Notes under the pieces: model-generated
Databases searched by the model: none
What the model saw: the letters and a program-made list of their open reading frames with translations, nothing else
Told to the model about the DNA's origin: nothing
Program-made: the position numbers and the translations under genes
Shown: positions 17,092 to 29,745 of the stretch, piece by piece
Layout: the number at the start of each line of letters is the position of its first letter
How positions within the stretch are numbered: position 1 is the stretch's first letter
From: JALSRK01 sp964461995
Lineage (GTDB): Bacteria > Acidobacteriota > Terriglobia > Bryobacterales > Bryobacteraceae
Assembly (NCBI GenBank): GCA_964461995.1
Contig: CAYWXL010000004.1
Location: 55,959 to 119,958 of the forward strand
Length of the DNA stretch: 64,000 bases
Reading direction: 5' to 3'

Positions 17092-18261
17092 ATGTCGCGA
17101 ACGGCACAGCTTTTGGATCCCGGCAAGACCGGCGCCAAGGCGGCCGAGCTGGAGCGCAACCTCACCCGTCTGATTGTCGGGCAGCGGGAGGCGGTCCACG
17201 AGATCGTGAACATTTACCAGATGCACTTGACCGGGATGAACCCGCCGGGGCGTCCGATCGGGAACTTTCTCTTCCTCGGCCCCACCGGCACCGGCAAGAC
17301 GCGCATCGTGGAGGCCACCGCCGAGAGCCTGGTCGGAAACCCGCGGGCCGTTATCAAGATAGACTGCGGTGAGTTCCAGCACAGCCACGAGATCGCCAAG
17401 CTCATCGGTTCGCCGCCGGGATACCTGGGACACCGTGAGACTCATCCCTTGCTAAGCCAAGAAGTCCTGGACCAGTACCACACCGACGAGGTGCAGATCA
17501 GCTTCGTCCTGTTTGACGAAATCGAAAAGGCAAGCGACGCCTTGTGGAATCTGCTCCTCGGTATTCTCGACAAGGCAACTTTGACACTGGGTGACAACCG
17601 GCGGGTCGATTTTTCCCGGGCCATGGTCTTCCTGACCAGCAACCTGGGGGCCGAAGAAATGGCATCGATTCTGAACCCCAGGATGGGCTTCGGAATTCCG
17701 GGGGACTCCCGGCCCCGGAGGGTGGACGGCAAACTGTCGGCCAAGATCGGGCGGGCCGGGGTGGAGGCCGCGCGCCGGAAGTTCACTCCCGAGTTCGTGA
17801 ATCGCCTGGACAAGATCGTCGTCTTCAAGCCGCTAGGAGAAGAAGAGTTGAGCCAGATCCTGGAGATCGAGCTAGGAATGGTGCAACGGCGCATCTTCTC
17901 CGGCGAAGACCCGGAACGCTACTTTGTGTTTCGGCTTTCCTCGGCCGCAAAGCGCCACTTGCTCGAAACAGGCACCGACATGAAGTACGGGGCGCGGCAT
18001 CTCAAGCGGGCTATCGAGCGTCTGCTGGTTCAGCCGATGTCGAACCTGATCGCCAGCGAGCAGATCCGCGGCGGCGACTTGATCGCCGTGGACTACGACG
18101 ACTCCGCCGGGCGGCTCTGCTTCTTCCGCGAAGACGAAGGGCTGGAGTTTCAGGAGATGACGCGGATCGTCGCTGACGACGCGCTGCCGGTGCGTTGCGC
18201 GGCGGTGGCCGCCCAGCTTCCGTCCCGGCGGGCCCGGCCGGCGAGCAGCCGGGGCTCGTGA
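17092..18261 (+). CDS. Single-ring Clp-like AAA+ ATPase (ClpA/ClpC D2 type)
   Basis: An AAA+ unfoldase-like protein consisting of just one ATPase module plus the Clp C-terminal small domain. The 389-aa product has Walker A GPTGTGKT (about residue 62), Walker B VLFDEIEKA, sensor FLTSNLGAEE, the Arg-finger region FTPEFVNRLDKIVVF and the YGARHLKRAIERLL small-domain motif. An MGF tripeptide sits where ClpA and ClpC carry their ClpP-docking IGL/VGF loop. There is no N-domain and no D1 ring. ATG 17092 has GGAG 7 nt upstream; ATG 17056 also has a ribosome site. Partner and substrate unknown. Confidence 0.85.
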   Translation: MSRTAQLLDPGKTGAKAAELERNLTRLIVGQREAVHEIVNIYQMHLTGMNPPGRPIGNFLFLGPTGTGKTRIVEATAESLVGNPRAVIKIDCGEFQHSHEIAKLIGSPPGYLGHRETHPLLSQEVLDQYHTDEVQISFVLFDEIEKASDALWNLLLGILDKATLTLGDNRRVDFSRAMVFLTSNLGAEEMASILNPRMGFGIPGDSRPRRVDGKLSAKIGRAGVEAARRKFTPEFVNRLDKIVVFKPLGEEELSQILEIELGMVQRRIFSGEDPERYFVFRLSSAAKRHLLETGTDMKYGARHLKRAIERLLVQPMSNLIASEQIRGGDLIAVDYDDSAGRLCFFREDEGLEFQEMTRIVADDALPVRCAAVAAQLPSRRARPASSRGS

Positions 18262-18315
18262 GTTCCACCATTCGCCGGCAGCCGTAAGCTCACGGTTTGC
18301 CGCAGCGGCCGGTGC

Positions 18316-19050
18316 TCACATGTACATGCCGCCGTTGACCCCGATCACCTGGCCGGTGATGTAGGCGGCTTCGTCACTGGCAAGAAACCGCACCGCGGCA
18401 GCCACATCTGCCGGCTGGCCCATCCGCTTCAGCGGGATCTGCTGCAGCATCGCTTCGCGCACCTGCTCGGGCAGCACCTTCGTCATATCGGTTTCGATGA
18501 AGCCCGGGGCCACGGCGTTCACGGTGATGTTCCGCGCCGCCAGCTCCCGCGCCAGGGCCTTCGTCAGCCCGATGATGCCCGCTTTCGACGAGACGTAGTT
18601 GGCCTGGCCGACGTTGCCCATCTGGCCCACCACCGATGCGATGTTGATGATGCGTCCCCAGCGCGCCTTCATCATCACCGGCATGACGGCCTGCGCGCAG
18701 AGGAACGCCCCGGTCAGGTTGATCTGCAAGACCAGATCCCAGGCGTCTTTCTTCATCCGGGCCGCCAGGGCGTCCTTGGTGATGCCGGCGTTGTTCACCA
18801 GGATGTCGATGCGCCCGGCGGCCTCGATCATCTGCTTGAAGGCCTCTTTGATCTGATCCGGCTGGGTGAGGTCGAGGAACTGCGCCACCGCCCGGCCGCC
18901 GGCCTCTGTGATTTCCGCTACGACCTTGTGGTTGTTCTCCTCCTCGTTCGAGGCGACGATCACCTGGATGCCGCCGGCGGCGAACTGCTTGGCGATCTCG
19001 CGCCCGATTCCCCGGCTGGCTCCAGTTACACACGCGACACGTTCCGGCAT
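18316..19050 (-). CDS. fabG: 3-oxoacyl-[acyl-carrier-protein] reductase
   Basis: FabG reduces 3-oxoacyl-ACP with NADPH in fatty acid synthesis. The 244-aa product is a textbook FabG: VTGASRGIGREIAKQF, ILVNNAGITKD, the IINIASVVGQMGNVGQANY-SSK catalytic block and the ETDMTKVLPEQ...QVIGVNGGMYM C-terminus. ATG 19050 is supported by AGGAG 5 nt upstream. It stands alone, converging with the AAA gene, rather than in a fab cluster. It could instead be a PhaB-type acetoacetyl-CoA reductase, but the tail fits FabG better. Confidence 0.9.
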   Translation of the reverse strand: MPERVACVTGASRGIGREIAKQFAAGGIQVIVASNEEENNHKVVAEITEAGGRAVAQFLDLTQPDQIKEAFKQMIEAAGRIDILVNNAGITKDALAARMKKDAWDLVLQINLTGAFLCAQAVMPVMMKARWGRIINIASVVGQMGNVGQANYVSSKAGIIGLTKALARELAARNITVNAVAPGFIETDMTKVLPEQVREAMLQQIPLKRMGQPADVAAAVRFLASDEAAYITGQVIGVNGGMYM

Positions 19051-19180
19051 TGGATCTCCTTGGTTTGGAAGGCTTGCGGGCCTGCTCGTCCGGCCCGGCC
19101 ACGCCGCCCCGGGCCTGACGTGCGTTTGCCCGGCGGCGGCCGATCTTTCATCGTAGTACAAGGGAGGTTCGGCAATCGAG

Positions 19181-20638
<1,458 letters not shown>

Positions 20639-20718
20639 GGCTCCGGCCAAGGTGGGCTGCGGCGGAGCGCTCCGTCCGCCTCTTTCCGCCACCGCGGGAA
20701 TGTGATGGAATAACGGCC

Positions 20719-21624
20719 ATGACGCGCCGTGGATTTCTCGCTTCCCTGGCCACCGTGAAGGCCATGGCTGCGCCGGGCAACAAGATCCGCCTCGGCGGGC
20801 CGGTGTTCCTGAAATCGGACGATCCCGGAGAGCTGGCCCGCGAGCACCGCCGCCTGGGCTACTCCGCCGCCTACTGCCCGAAGGCCGATCCCGCCGACTC
20901 GGCCCGCTGCCGGGCGATCGAGGAGGCCTTCAAGAAGGAGAACGTCGTCATCGCCGAGGTGGGCGCCTGGCGGAATATGCTCGACCCGGACCCGGAGAAG
21001 CGCAAGGCGAACCTCGACTACGTGATCCGGCGCATGGAGCTGGCCGAGGCCGTCGGGGCGCGCTGCTGCGTCGATATCGCCGGTTCGTTCAATCCCAAGG
21101 TCTGGTACGGCCCCCACCCGAAGAACTTCTCCCGGGAGTTCTTCGACGCCACGGTGGAGAACTGCCGCAAGGTGATCGACGCGGTGAAGCCGAAGCGGGC
21201 GAAGTTCTCCATCGAAATGATGGGCTGGGCGCTGCCCTCGAGCCCGGACGAGTATCTGGAACTGCTCCGCGCCGTGGACCGCGAGGCCTTCGGCGTCCAC
21301 GTGGACGTCTGCAACATGGTGAACTCGCCGGCCCGCTTCTACAACAACGCCGCGCTGATCCGGGAGACCTTCTCGAAGCTCGGCCGCTGGATCGTCTCCT
21401 GCCACGCCAAGGACCTCGCCTGGAAGGTCGAGATGAACGTGCACTTCGTCGAGGTGATTCCGGGAACCGGAGAGATCGACTACCGCACCTACGTCACCGA
21501 GCTGGCGAAACTGCCCACCGACGCCCCGCTCATGCTCGAGCACCTGAAGAAGCCCGAAGAGTACGAGCAGGGAAAGAACTACATCATGAAGGTCTGCCGC
21601 GAGGCCGGCGTGGGGCTCTTCTGA
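20719..21624 (+). CDS. Exported TIM-barrel sugar phosphate isomerase/epimerase-like protein
   Basis: A xylose isomerase-like TIM-barrel protein of 301 aa, with a short Tat-like leader (MTRRGFLASLATVKAMAAPG). The barrel shows metal-ligand type Glu/His/Asp positions: RRMELAEAVGARCCVDIAG, SIEMMGWALPSSPDEYLELL, FGVHVDVCNMVNSP and SCHAKDLAWK, and ends with PLMLEHLKKPEEYEQ. Such proteins are common in polysaccharide-degrading Acidobacteriota and Planctomycetota, usually without known substrate. It follows the UbiD gene by 80 nt and may be co-transcribed. Confidence 0.8.
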   Translation: MTRRGFLASLATVKAMAAPGNKIRLGGPVFLKSDDPGELAREHRRLGYSAAYCPKADPADSARCRAIEEAFKKENVVIAEVGAWRNMLDPDPEKRKANLDYVIRRMELAEAVGARCCVDIAGSFNPKVWYGPHPKNFSREFFDATVENCRKVIDAVKPKRAKFSIEMMGWALPSSPDEYLELLRAVDREAFGVHVDVCNMVNSPARFYNNAALIRETFSKLGRWIVSCHAKDLAWKVEMNVHFVEVIPGTGEIDYRTYVTELAKLPTDAPLMLEHLKKPEEYEQGKNYIMKVCREAGVGLF

Positions 21625-21635
21625 TTTCCGCCTCC

Positions 21636-23201
21636 TCAGCCGCCGAAGTGGAAGACTAGATTGCCGAGCGCGTAGACCATCACCGGAACGAGGACCAGCG
21701 AGACGATCTGGATCACCAAACCGGCGCGGAACATCGCCGGAACACTGACCCAACCGCTCGAAAAGACGATGGCGTTGGGTGGCGTGGCCACCGGCAGGAG
21801 GAACGCGAAAGAAGCGACCACGGTAGCCGGAATTAGCAAAAGATAGGGCTCGATGCCCAGTTCGATGGCCGCTTCGGCTAGTACCGGACAAAGCATGAGG
21901 ATGGTCGCCGTGTTGGACGTCACATTGGTCAGCGCCGCGGTGAGTGCGCAGGCGATCGGGAAGACGACCCAGATCGGGGTGCCCTTAAGTCCGCCCATGA
22001 GCGAGCCGATCCAATGCGCCAGCCCGCTCTCCTGCATTCCGGCGGCCAGTGCGAACCCGCCGCCGAACAGTAAGATCACACCCCACGGCAGCTCCCGTTG
22101 AATCATGCCCCAGTCCATGACGAACAGTTCCCATCGGCCCTTCCATTCCATGCCGCCGCTGAGATTGACCGGAATCATACAGAGCACGAGCGCCGCCAGC
22201 ATCGCCACCGTTGCGTCGTGGACGAAAGAGGCGTGAGAAAACAGCGACGACCAGCCTGGTATCGAGATAAAGCCGATGTGCAGCGGTTGCCGGAAAATCC
22301 ACAACAACGCCGTGGCCGAGGCGACCGCCACCACGATCTTCTCCTGGCGTTTCATCGGCCCCAGCTTGCGGCGCTCTTCATCGATCACCGAGCTGCCGCC
22401 GGAAAACCGGATTCGGCTGAGGGAGAGCGGACTCCCGAAGCGGCACAGGTAGATCCAAGTGAACGGCACGAACACGAGCGCCAAGGGCACGCCGACCAAC
22501 ATCCAGTCGAGGAAGGTAATGGGTGGCTTTTCCGGGAAACGTTCCTGTACGAAGCCGAGCAGGGCTACGTTTGTCGGTGTACCCACTACTGTGGCGACGC
22601 CCCCGATGCTGGCGGAGAAGGCCACGCCAAGCAGCAGGACGAGTCCGAAGGTCTCCCGCACGCGATCCGCCGTCTCCGAACCCCGCCTCCCATCGATCGA
22701 TGCCGATTCCGCCGCTTGTTTGACCACCGCCATCGCCACTGGAAGCATCATCATGGTGGTCGCCGTGTTCGACACCCACATAGAGAGAAAGGCGGTGGCG
22801 AGCATGAAACCCAGTACCAGCCGCGTCGGCCGGTCTCCGACCCTTGCAATGACGGCGAGCGCCAGGCGCCGATGCAGATCCCACTTTTCCATGGCGAGAG
22901 CGATCACAAAGCCGCCGAAGAACAGGAAGATGAGATGGTTCGTGTAGTGTGGGGCCACTTTCGAACTGGGCATAATGCCCAACAAAGGGAAAGCGGCCAG
23001 CGGCACCAACGCGGTTATGGCGATGTGCAACGCCTCCGTGATCCACCACAGCGCCATCAGCGAAACCACCGCCGCCATCCGTTTGGCTTCCGGCTCCATC
23101 CCCGGCGGCGCCGGCGCCAGCAGAATGAGAAGGAACAGCCCGATGCCGGCGATGAAGCCCACGCGGCGCCGGGTGTTGATTGTCGGTTCGTCGGGGGCCA
23201 C
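21636..23201 (-). CDS. SLC13/DASS family anion permease
   Basis: An inner-membrane sodium-coupled carrier for dicarboxylates, sulfate or a similar anion. The 521-aa product has about 12 hydrophobic segments and the two family SNT motifs: VSNTATTMMMLPVA in the first half and TSNTATILMLCPVL in the second, each preceded by a helical hairpin. WWITEALHIAITALVPL is the usual first block. The GTG start at 23201 is the only reasonable one. It is divergent from uvrA. The substrate cannot be chosen from sequence alone; sulfate released by the many sulfatases of this genome is one possibility. Confidence 0.88.
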   Translation of the reverse strand: MAPDEPTINTRRRVGFIAGIGLFLLILLAPAPPGMEPEAKRMAAVVSLMALWWITEALHIAITALVPLAAFPLLGIMPSSKVAPHYTNHLIFLFFGGFVIALAMEKWDLHRRLALAVIARVGDRPTRLVLGFMLATAFLSMWVSNTATTMMMLPVAMAVVKQAAESASIDGRRGSETADRVRETFGLVLLLGVAFSASIGGVATVVGTPTNVALLGFVQERFPEKPPITFLDWMLVGVPLALVFVPFTWIYLCRFGSPLSLSRIRFSGGSSVIDEERRKLGPMKRQEKIVVAVASATALLWIFRQPLHIGFISIPGWSSLFSHASFVHDATVAMLAALVLCMIPVNLSGGMEWKGRWELFVMDWGMIQRELPWGVILLFGGGFALAAGMQESGLAHWIGSLMGGLKGTPIWVVFPIACALTAALTNVTSNTATILMLCPVLAEAAIELGIEPYLLLIPATVVASFAFLLPVATPPNAIVFSSGWVSVPAMFRAGLVIQIVSLVLVPVMVYALGNLVFHFGG

Positions 23202-23303
23202 AGACCGACTATCCTACATCAGCGTCTGAAACCGCCGGTCCGCCGGTGGAATAGATGAGCCCCGGCGCGGGACAATAGTAGATTGGCCACCGGCCTGCGC
23301 TGA

Positions 23304-26062
<2,759 letters not shown>

Positions 26063-26066
<4 letters not shown>

Positions 26067-27034
26067 GCCGTTACGATATCCAACCAATGGAGTTCCGCCG
26101 TCTGAAGACGGTGGACATTCACGTGCGCGGGGGGAAAGTGCGCTTGGAGCACCTCGCGCGCCCTTACCGCAAGGGCGCCGGCGTGGACGGGTTGCTGGAT
26201 TCGCTGCCGAAGCTCCTGGCGGCCGACGACCTGCGCGCGCTGGTGGAAGCGATTGTGCGCGCCCGCGAGCGGCGGCGCGCCATCCTGTGGGGGATGGGCG
26301 GACACGTCGTCAAGTGCGGGCTGGCGCCTGTTCTCATCGACCTCATGGACCGCGGCTTTGTCACGGGCCTGGCGATGAACGGCTCCACCGCGATCCACGA
26401 TTTCGAGTTGGCTATCGCCGGCCACACGAGCGAAGACGTCACGGCCGTGTTGCCGGACGGTAGTTTCGGCACAGCGGAGCAGACCGGACGCGAGATGAAC
26501 GCGGCGTTCGAGGAAGCGGCCCGCGAGGGTTGCGGCGCGGGCGAGGCGCTGGGCCGTCGAGTCGTCGCGGGGGCGCCACCGGAGCGGCGGGACGTCAGCC
26601 TCCTGGCGGCCGCCTGGGAACGGCGACTGCCGGTGACGGTCCATATCGCGATCGGCACCGATACGCTCCACATGCATCCCGCAGCCCGAGGCGAAGCTAT
26701 CGGAGCGGCCACCTACCACGACTTCCGTTTGTTTTGCTCGCTGGTACGCGAGCTCGACGAAGGAGGAGTATACCTGAATCTCGGCTCTGCGGTCGTGCTT
26801 CCGGAGGTCTTCTTGAAAGCGGTTTCGGCGGTACGCAACTTGGGACACCCTTTGCGGGACTTCACCACCGCCAACCTCGATTTTCTCCAGCACTACCGGC
26901 CGCGGGTGAATGTGGTCAACCGCCCGCACGCCGGGGCGGGCGGCCGCGGTATCGCTCTCACGGGCCACCACGAGATCATGGTTCCGCTGCTGGCTGCGGC
27001 GCTAGTCGAAGCCGACGAGAGGAGCGACGATTGA
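26063..27034 (+). CDS. Conserved protein of unknown function in uvrA operon
   Basis: I cannot name this 323-aa cytoplasmic protein. It has no signal peptide or membrane segment. Conserved-looking blocks are LWGMGGHVVKCGLAPVLIDL, FVTGLAMNGSTAIHDFELA, AGHTSEDVTAVLPDGSFG, VHIAIGTDTLHMHPAARG and GGVYLNLGSAVVLPEVFLKA. The Gly-rich GMGGH and the several His/Asp residues suggest a nucleotide- or metal-dependent enzyme. A deoxyhypusine-synthase-like fold is a loose guess that I could not support by motif. The GTG start overlaps the uvrA stop (GTGA), and its stop overlaps the next gene. Confidence 0.7.
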
Positions 27035-27795
27035 TACCGGAGATGGCGCCACCGGATTCCTCTTCGGCCGAACCCCCGAAGGGAGAGGACCGGTATCCGT
27101 TTTGGGGCTACCAGGACCTCATTTTGCTCATCGGGCTGGCCCTGCCCATCATGGTGGTCTCGGCGCTGCTGGTGCAGATCGCGGCCCTGTTTCTGCCGGC
27201 TGGCCGGCCGTTGCCTGCAGCGGTGGTGCTGGCGGCGCAGTTTCTCGCTTACGGGTTCTGGTTCTTGATTCTTTGGGGCCTGATTCGATTCCGTTACCGG
27301 CGCCCGTTCTGGCCCTCGCTCGGGTGGGTTACGCCGCCGACAGGGACGCTCCGGTATGCCCTTTACGGCCCCATTCTCGCGCTGGCGGTGGGCATCGGCG
27401 GCGCGATTCTGCAGACGCCCGAGATGCAGATGCCGATGATGGAGCTGCTGCGCGACCGGATCTCCATCGTCCTCGTCGGCACGTTTGCGGTGAGCCTCGG
27501 CCCGGTTTGTGAAGAACTGGCTTTCCGCGGCTTCATCCTGCCGCTCATCGCGCGGTCTCTCGGCCCCGCCGTCGGCGTCTTGGTCACGGCGGTGATCTTC
27601 TCGGCGCTGCACGGGCCGCAATACGCCTGGAGCTGGCGCCATTTGTTGCTGATCACGAGCGCCGGCGTGGCGTTCGGCGTTGTGCGGATCCGCACCGGCT
27701 CGACCTCGGCGGCCACAGTAATGCACGCCACTTACAATCTGACCTTTTTCGCCGCGTATCTCACTCACTTGGAGGAATTCGGAGGCCAATGGTAG
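27031..27795 (+). CDS. CPBP-family (CAAX-type) intramembrane metalloprotease
   Basis: A polytopic membrane protein of the CPBP/Abi family, whose bacterial members cleave or modify membrane proteins. The 254-aa product has about seven hydrophobic segments and the active-site motifs CEELAFRGFILP (EExxxR) and FSALHGPQYAW (FxxxH), with a third His in MHATYNLTFF. A TTG start at 27031 is chosen because AGGAG lies 7 nt upstream and it overlaps the preceding stop as TTGA; ATG 27043 is possible. It overlaps mtnA by 7 nt. Confidence 0.85.
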   Translation: MIPEMAPPDSSSAEPPKGEDRYPFWGYQDLILLIGLALPIMVVSALLVQIAALFLPAGRPLPAAVVLAAQFLAYGFWFLILWGLIRFRYRRPFWPSLGWVTPPTGTLRYALYGPILALAVGIGGAILQTPEMQMPMMELLRDRISIVLVGTFAVSLGPVCEELAFRGFILPLIARSLGPAVGVLVTAVIFSALHGPQYAWSWRHLLLITSAGVAFGVVRIRTGSTSAATVMHATYNLTFFAAYLTHLEEFGGQW

Positions 27796-28841
27796 AAACC
27801 ATCCGTTGGACGCCCGAGGGCGTCGTCATGGTAGACCAGCGCGTGTTGCCGCTGCGTGAGGAATACGTCACCTGCAAGACTGCCCGGGAAGTCGGCCAGG
27901 CGATTCGCGACATGGTGATCCGCGGCGCGCCCGCCATCGGCGTCGCGGCGGCGATGGGCGTAGCGCTCGCTTTCCAGCGCTACGAGGACGGGGATCCGCT
28001 TGCCTATTTCGACCGCGTCGCTCAGGATTTGAACACGCGGCCGACGGCCGTCAATCTGAAGTGGGCGTTGGACCGCATGCGGCGGCTCCTTGAGAAGATG
28101 CAAACGGAGCCGCTCGAAGAGATCCGTGTCCGGCTGGCCGAAGAGGCGCAGCGGATCAAAGAAGAAGATATCGAGACCAACCGTGCCATCGGCCGCCACG
28201 GCGCTTCGCTGGTCCCTGACGGCAAGGCCGTGCTCACGCACTGTAACGCCGGAGCCCTTGCCACCGCTGGTTACGGCACCGCGCTGGGGGTGATCCGGGC
28301 GGCGGTGGAGGCGGGAAAAACGATCGAGGTTTTCGCCGACGAAACCCGCCCGTTCCTTCAGGGCGCCCGCCTGACCGCCTGGGAGCTGATTCGGGACGGT
28401 ATCCCGACCACGGTGATCACCGACGGCATGGCGGGCCACTTCCTGCACTCCGGCCGGATCGGCTGTGTGGTCGTGGGGGCGGACCGCATCGCCGCCAACG
28501 GCGACGTGGCGAACAAGATCGGCACTTACTCGGTGGCCGTGCTGGCGAAAGAGAACGGCGTTCCGTTCTATGTCGCCGCGCCGGTCTCCACGCTGGATCT
28601 GACGCTGGCTTCCGGCGACGAGATTCCCATCGAGCAGCGCGATCCCGCCGAGGTGACCCACGTCGGCGGCGTGCGTATCGTGCCGGAGGGCGCCCGGATC
28701 GAGAACCCTGCGTTCGACGTTACGCCGAACCGTTACGTAACGGCCATTATCACCGAGCGCGGAGTAGCGCGGCCCCCGTTCGAGGAGTCTCTCCGGGCCG
28801 TGGCCGCGGGCATGCGCCCCGTGGGGGAGCCGGCCGACTGA
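27789..28841 (+). CDS. mtnA: S-methyl-5-thioribose-1-phosphate isomerase
   Basis: MtnA converts methylthioribose-1-phosphate to methylthioribulose-1-phosphate in methionine salvage. The 350-aa product is full length. The catalytic Cys152 lies in THCNAGALATAGYGTALG and the catalytic Asp232 in GADRIAANGDVANKIGT; IRGAPAIGVAAA is the N-terminal substrate block. It overlaps the CAAX protease gene and ends the uvrA run. No other mtn gene is nearby, so the full salvage pathway is not shown here. Confidence 0.96.
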   Translation: MVETIRWTPEGVVMVDQRVLPLREEYVTCKTAREVGQAIRDMVIRGAPAIGVAAAMGVALAFQRYEDGDPLAYFDRVAQDLNTRPTAVNLKWALDRMRRLLEKMQTEPLEEIRVRLAEEAQRIKEEDIETNRAIGRHGASLVPDGKAVLTHCNAGALATAGYGTALGVIRAAVEAGKTIEVFADETRPFLQGARLTAWELIRDGIPTTVITDGMAGHFLHSGRIGCVVVGADRIAANGDVANKIGTYSVAVLAKENGVPFYVAAPVSTLDLTLASGDEIPIEQRDPAEVTHVGGVRIVPEGARIENPAFDVTPNRYVTAIITERGVARPPFEESLRAVAAGMRPVGEPAD

Positions 28842-28902
28842 CGCGCCCCCGCGTGGCGGCGCCGCCGGGCCGGATCCGGCTTCCGACTCGGAGTGGTTCA
28901 CT

Positions 28903-28908
28903 TATAAT
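28903..28908 (+). promoter_or_regulatory. Consensus -10 box just before the gene at 28918
   Basis: A perfect TATAAT ends 9 nt before the ATG, with a weak TTCCGA -35 at 16 bp. Transcription would begin about 2-3 nt before the start codon, so the message would be leaderless or nearly so. No ribosome site precedes the ATG, which agrees. Confidence 0.55.
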
Positions 28909-28917
28909 AGCGACGTC

Positions 28918-29745
28918 ATGGCGAAAGATTCGCGAGCCAGAACAGCCGTCGGCGAGCCGCTGACGCCGGCTGTCCTGGCTCGGCTCGGGGTTCTCGAGAA
29001 GCTGCCGGAGACGCCGGCTGACTTTTCGCCAGCGGGCGCTTGGGTCAACAAGTATCTCGTCTTCACCTGCCACGGCTACGTGGAAACCGGCAACGAGGGG
29101 ATCGGCGTTCTTCGGCTTGAGCGATCTCCAGACGCCAACCGTTCCGGTTTTACTATCAACGTCCGCCAGCGGATCGTCAACGATGCAGGCCATGTCCACG
29201 AGATCGAGGTGCTGGCCCGCTGCCGGGCGGACCGGCTGGCGACACCGGTCGAATGGCGGCTGCTCAGCCGTTTCGAGGACGCCGCGGGCCACGAGGTGGC
29301 TGAATTGCGAGCCGAAGAACGTGGCAGTTACCAGAGCGGGAAAGTCGTCGTCAAGAAAGGGGTTTCGAAACGAACGTGGGAGGGCCGGCTGGCGGTAACC
29401 TCTGACTGGCTGCTCATGGAAGCCGTCCAGCGGCTGGAGGCGGAAGCGGCGGAGACCGAGCCGTTCGACATGCTGCAGGGCTTGTCGGTGATGCGTTCCG
29501 GGCAGCGTCTCCTTCCCGCCGGCCAGGGAGAGCCGGCAGAGTCGGCCGGCTACCGGTTCCGCCGCATCGTGCAGGTCGGAAGAGGCGTCTTGCCTTATGA
29601 TTACTGGCTGCTCGCTGAGTCTTCCCGCCTCGCGATCGTCACGACGGGGCCCCGGGCCTATGTGCTCTGTGAGGAAGCCGACGACATCGTCAACCGGCGC
29701 TTGGAATCGATCCGGGCGCGGATGAGGGGGCGGCGCAGTGAGTGA
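28918..29745 (+). CDS. Protein of unknown function
   Basis: I do not recognise this 275-aa protein. It has no signal peptide or membrane helix, and its composition suggests a mostly beta cytoplasmic protein: FTINVRQRIVNDAGHVHEIEVL, PVEWRLLSRFEDAAG, YDYWLLAESSRLAIV. It begins with a likely leaderless message (TATAAT 9 nt before ATG). It ends overlapping the next sulfatase gene by 8 nt, so the two are probably translated together. A link to the sulfatase is suggested by context only. Confidence 0.6.
   Translation: MAKDSRARTAVGEPLTPAVLARLGVLEKLPETPADFSPAGAWVNKYLVFTCHGYVETGNEGIGVLRLERSPDANRSGFTINVRQRIVNDAGHVHEIEVLARCRADRLATPVEWRLLSRFEDAAGHEVAELRAEERGSYQSGKVVVKKGVSKRTWEGRLAVTSDWLLMEAVQRLEAEAAETEPFDMLQGLSVMRSGQRLLPAGQGEPAESAGYRFRRIVQVGRGVLPYDYWLLAESSRLAIVTTGPRAYVLCEEADDIVNRRLESIRARMRGRRSE

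Noticed and set aside
23202..23303. LexA/SOS box before uvrA
   Set aside because: Neither CTGT-N8-ACAG nor GAAC-N4-GTTC type elements were found.
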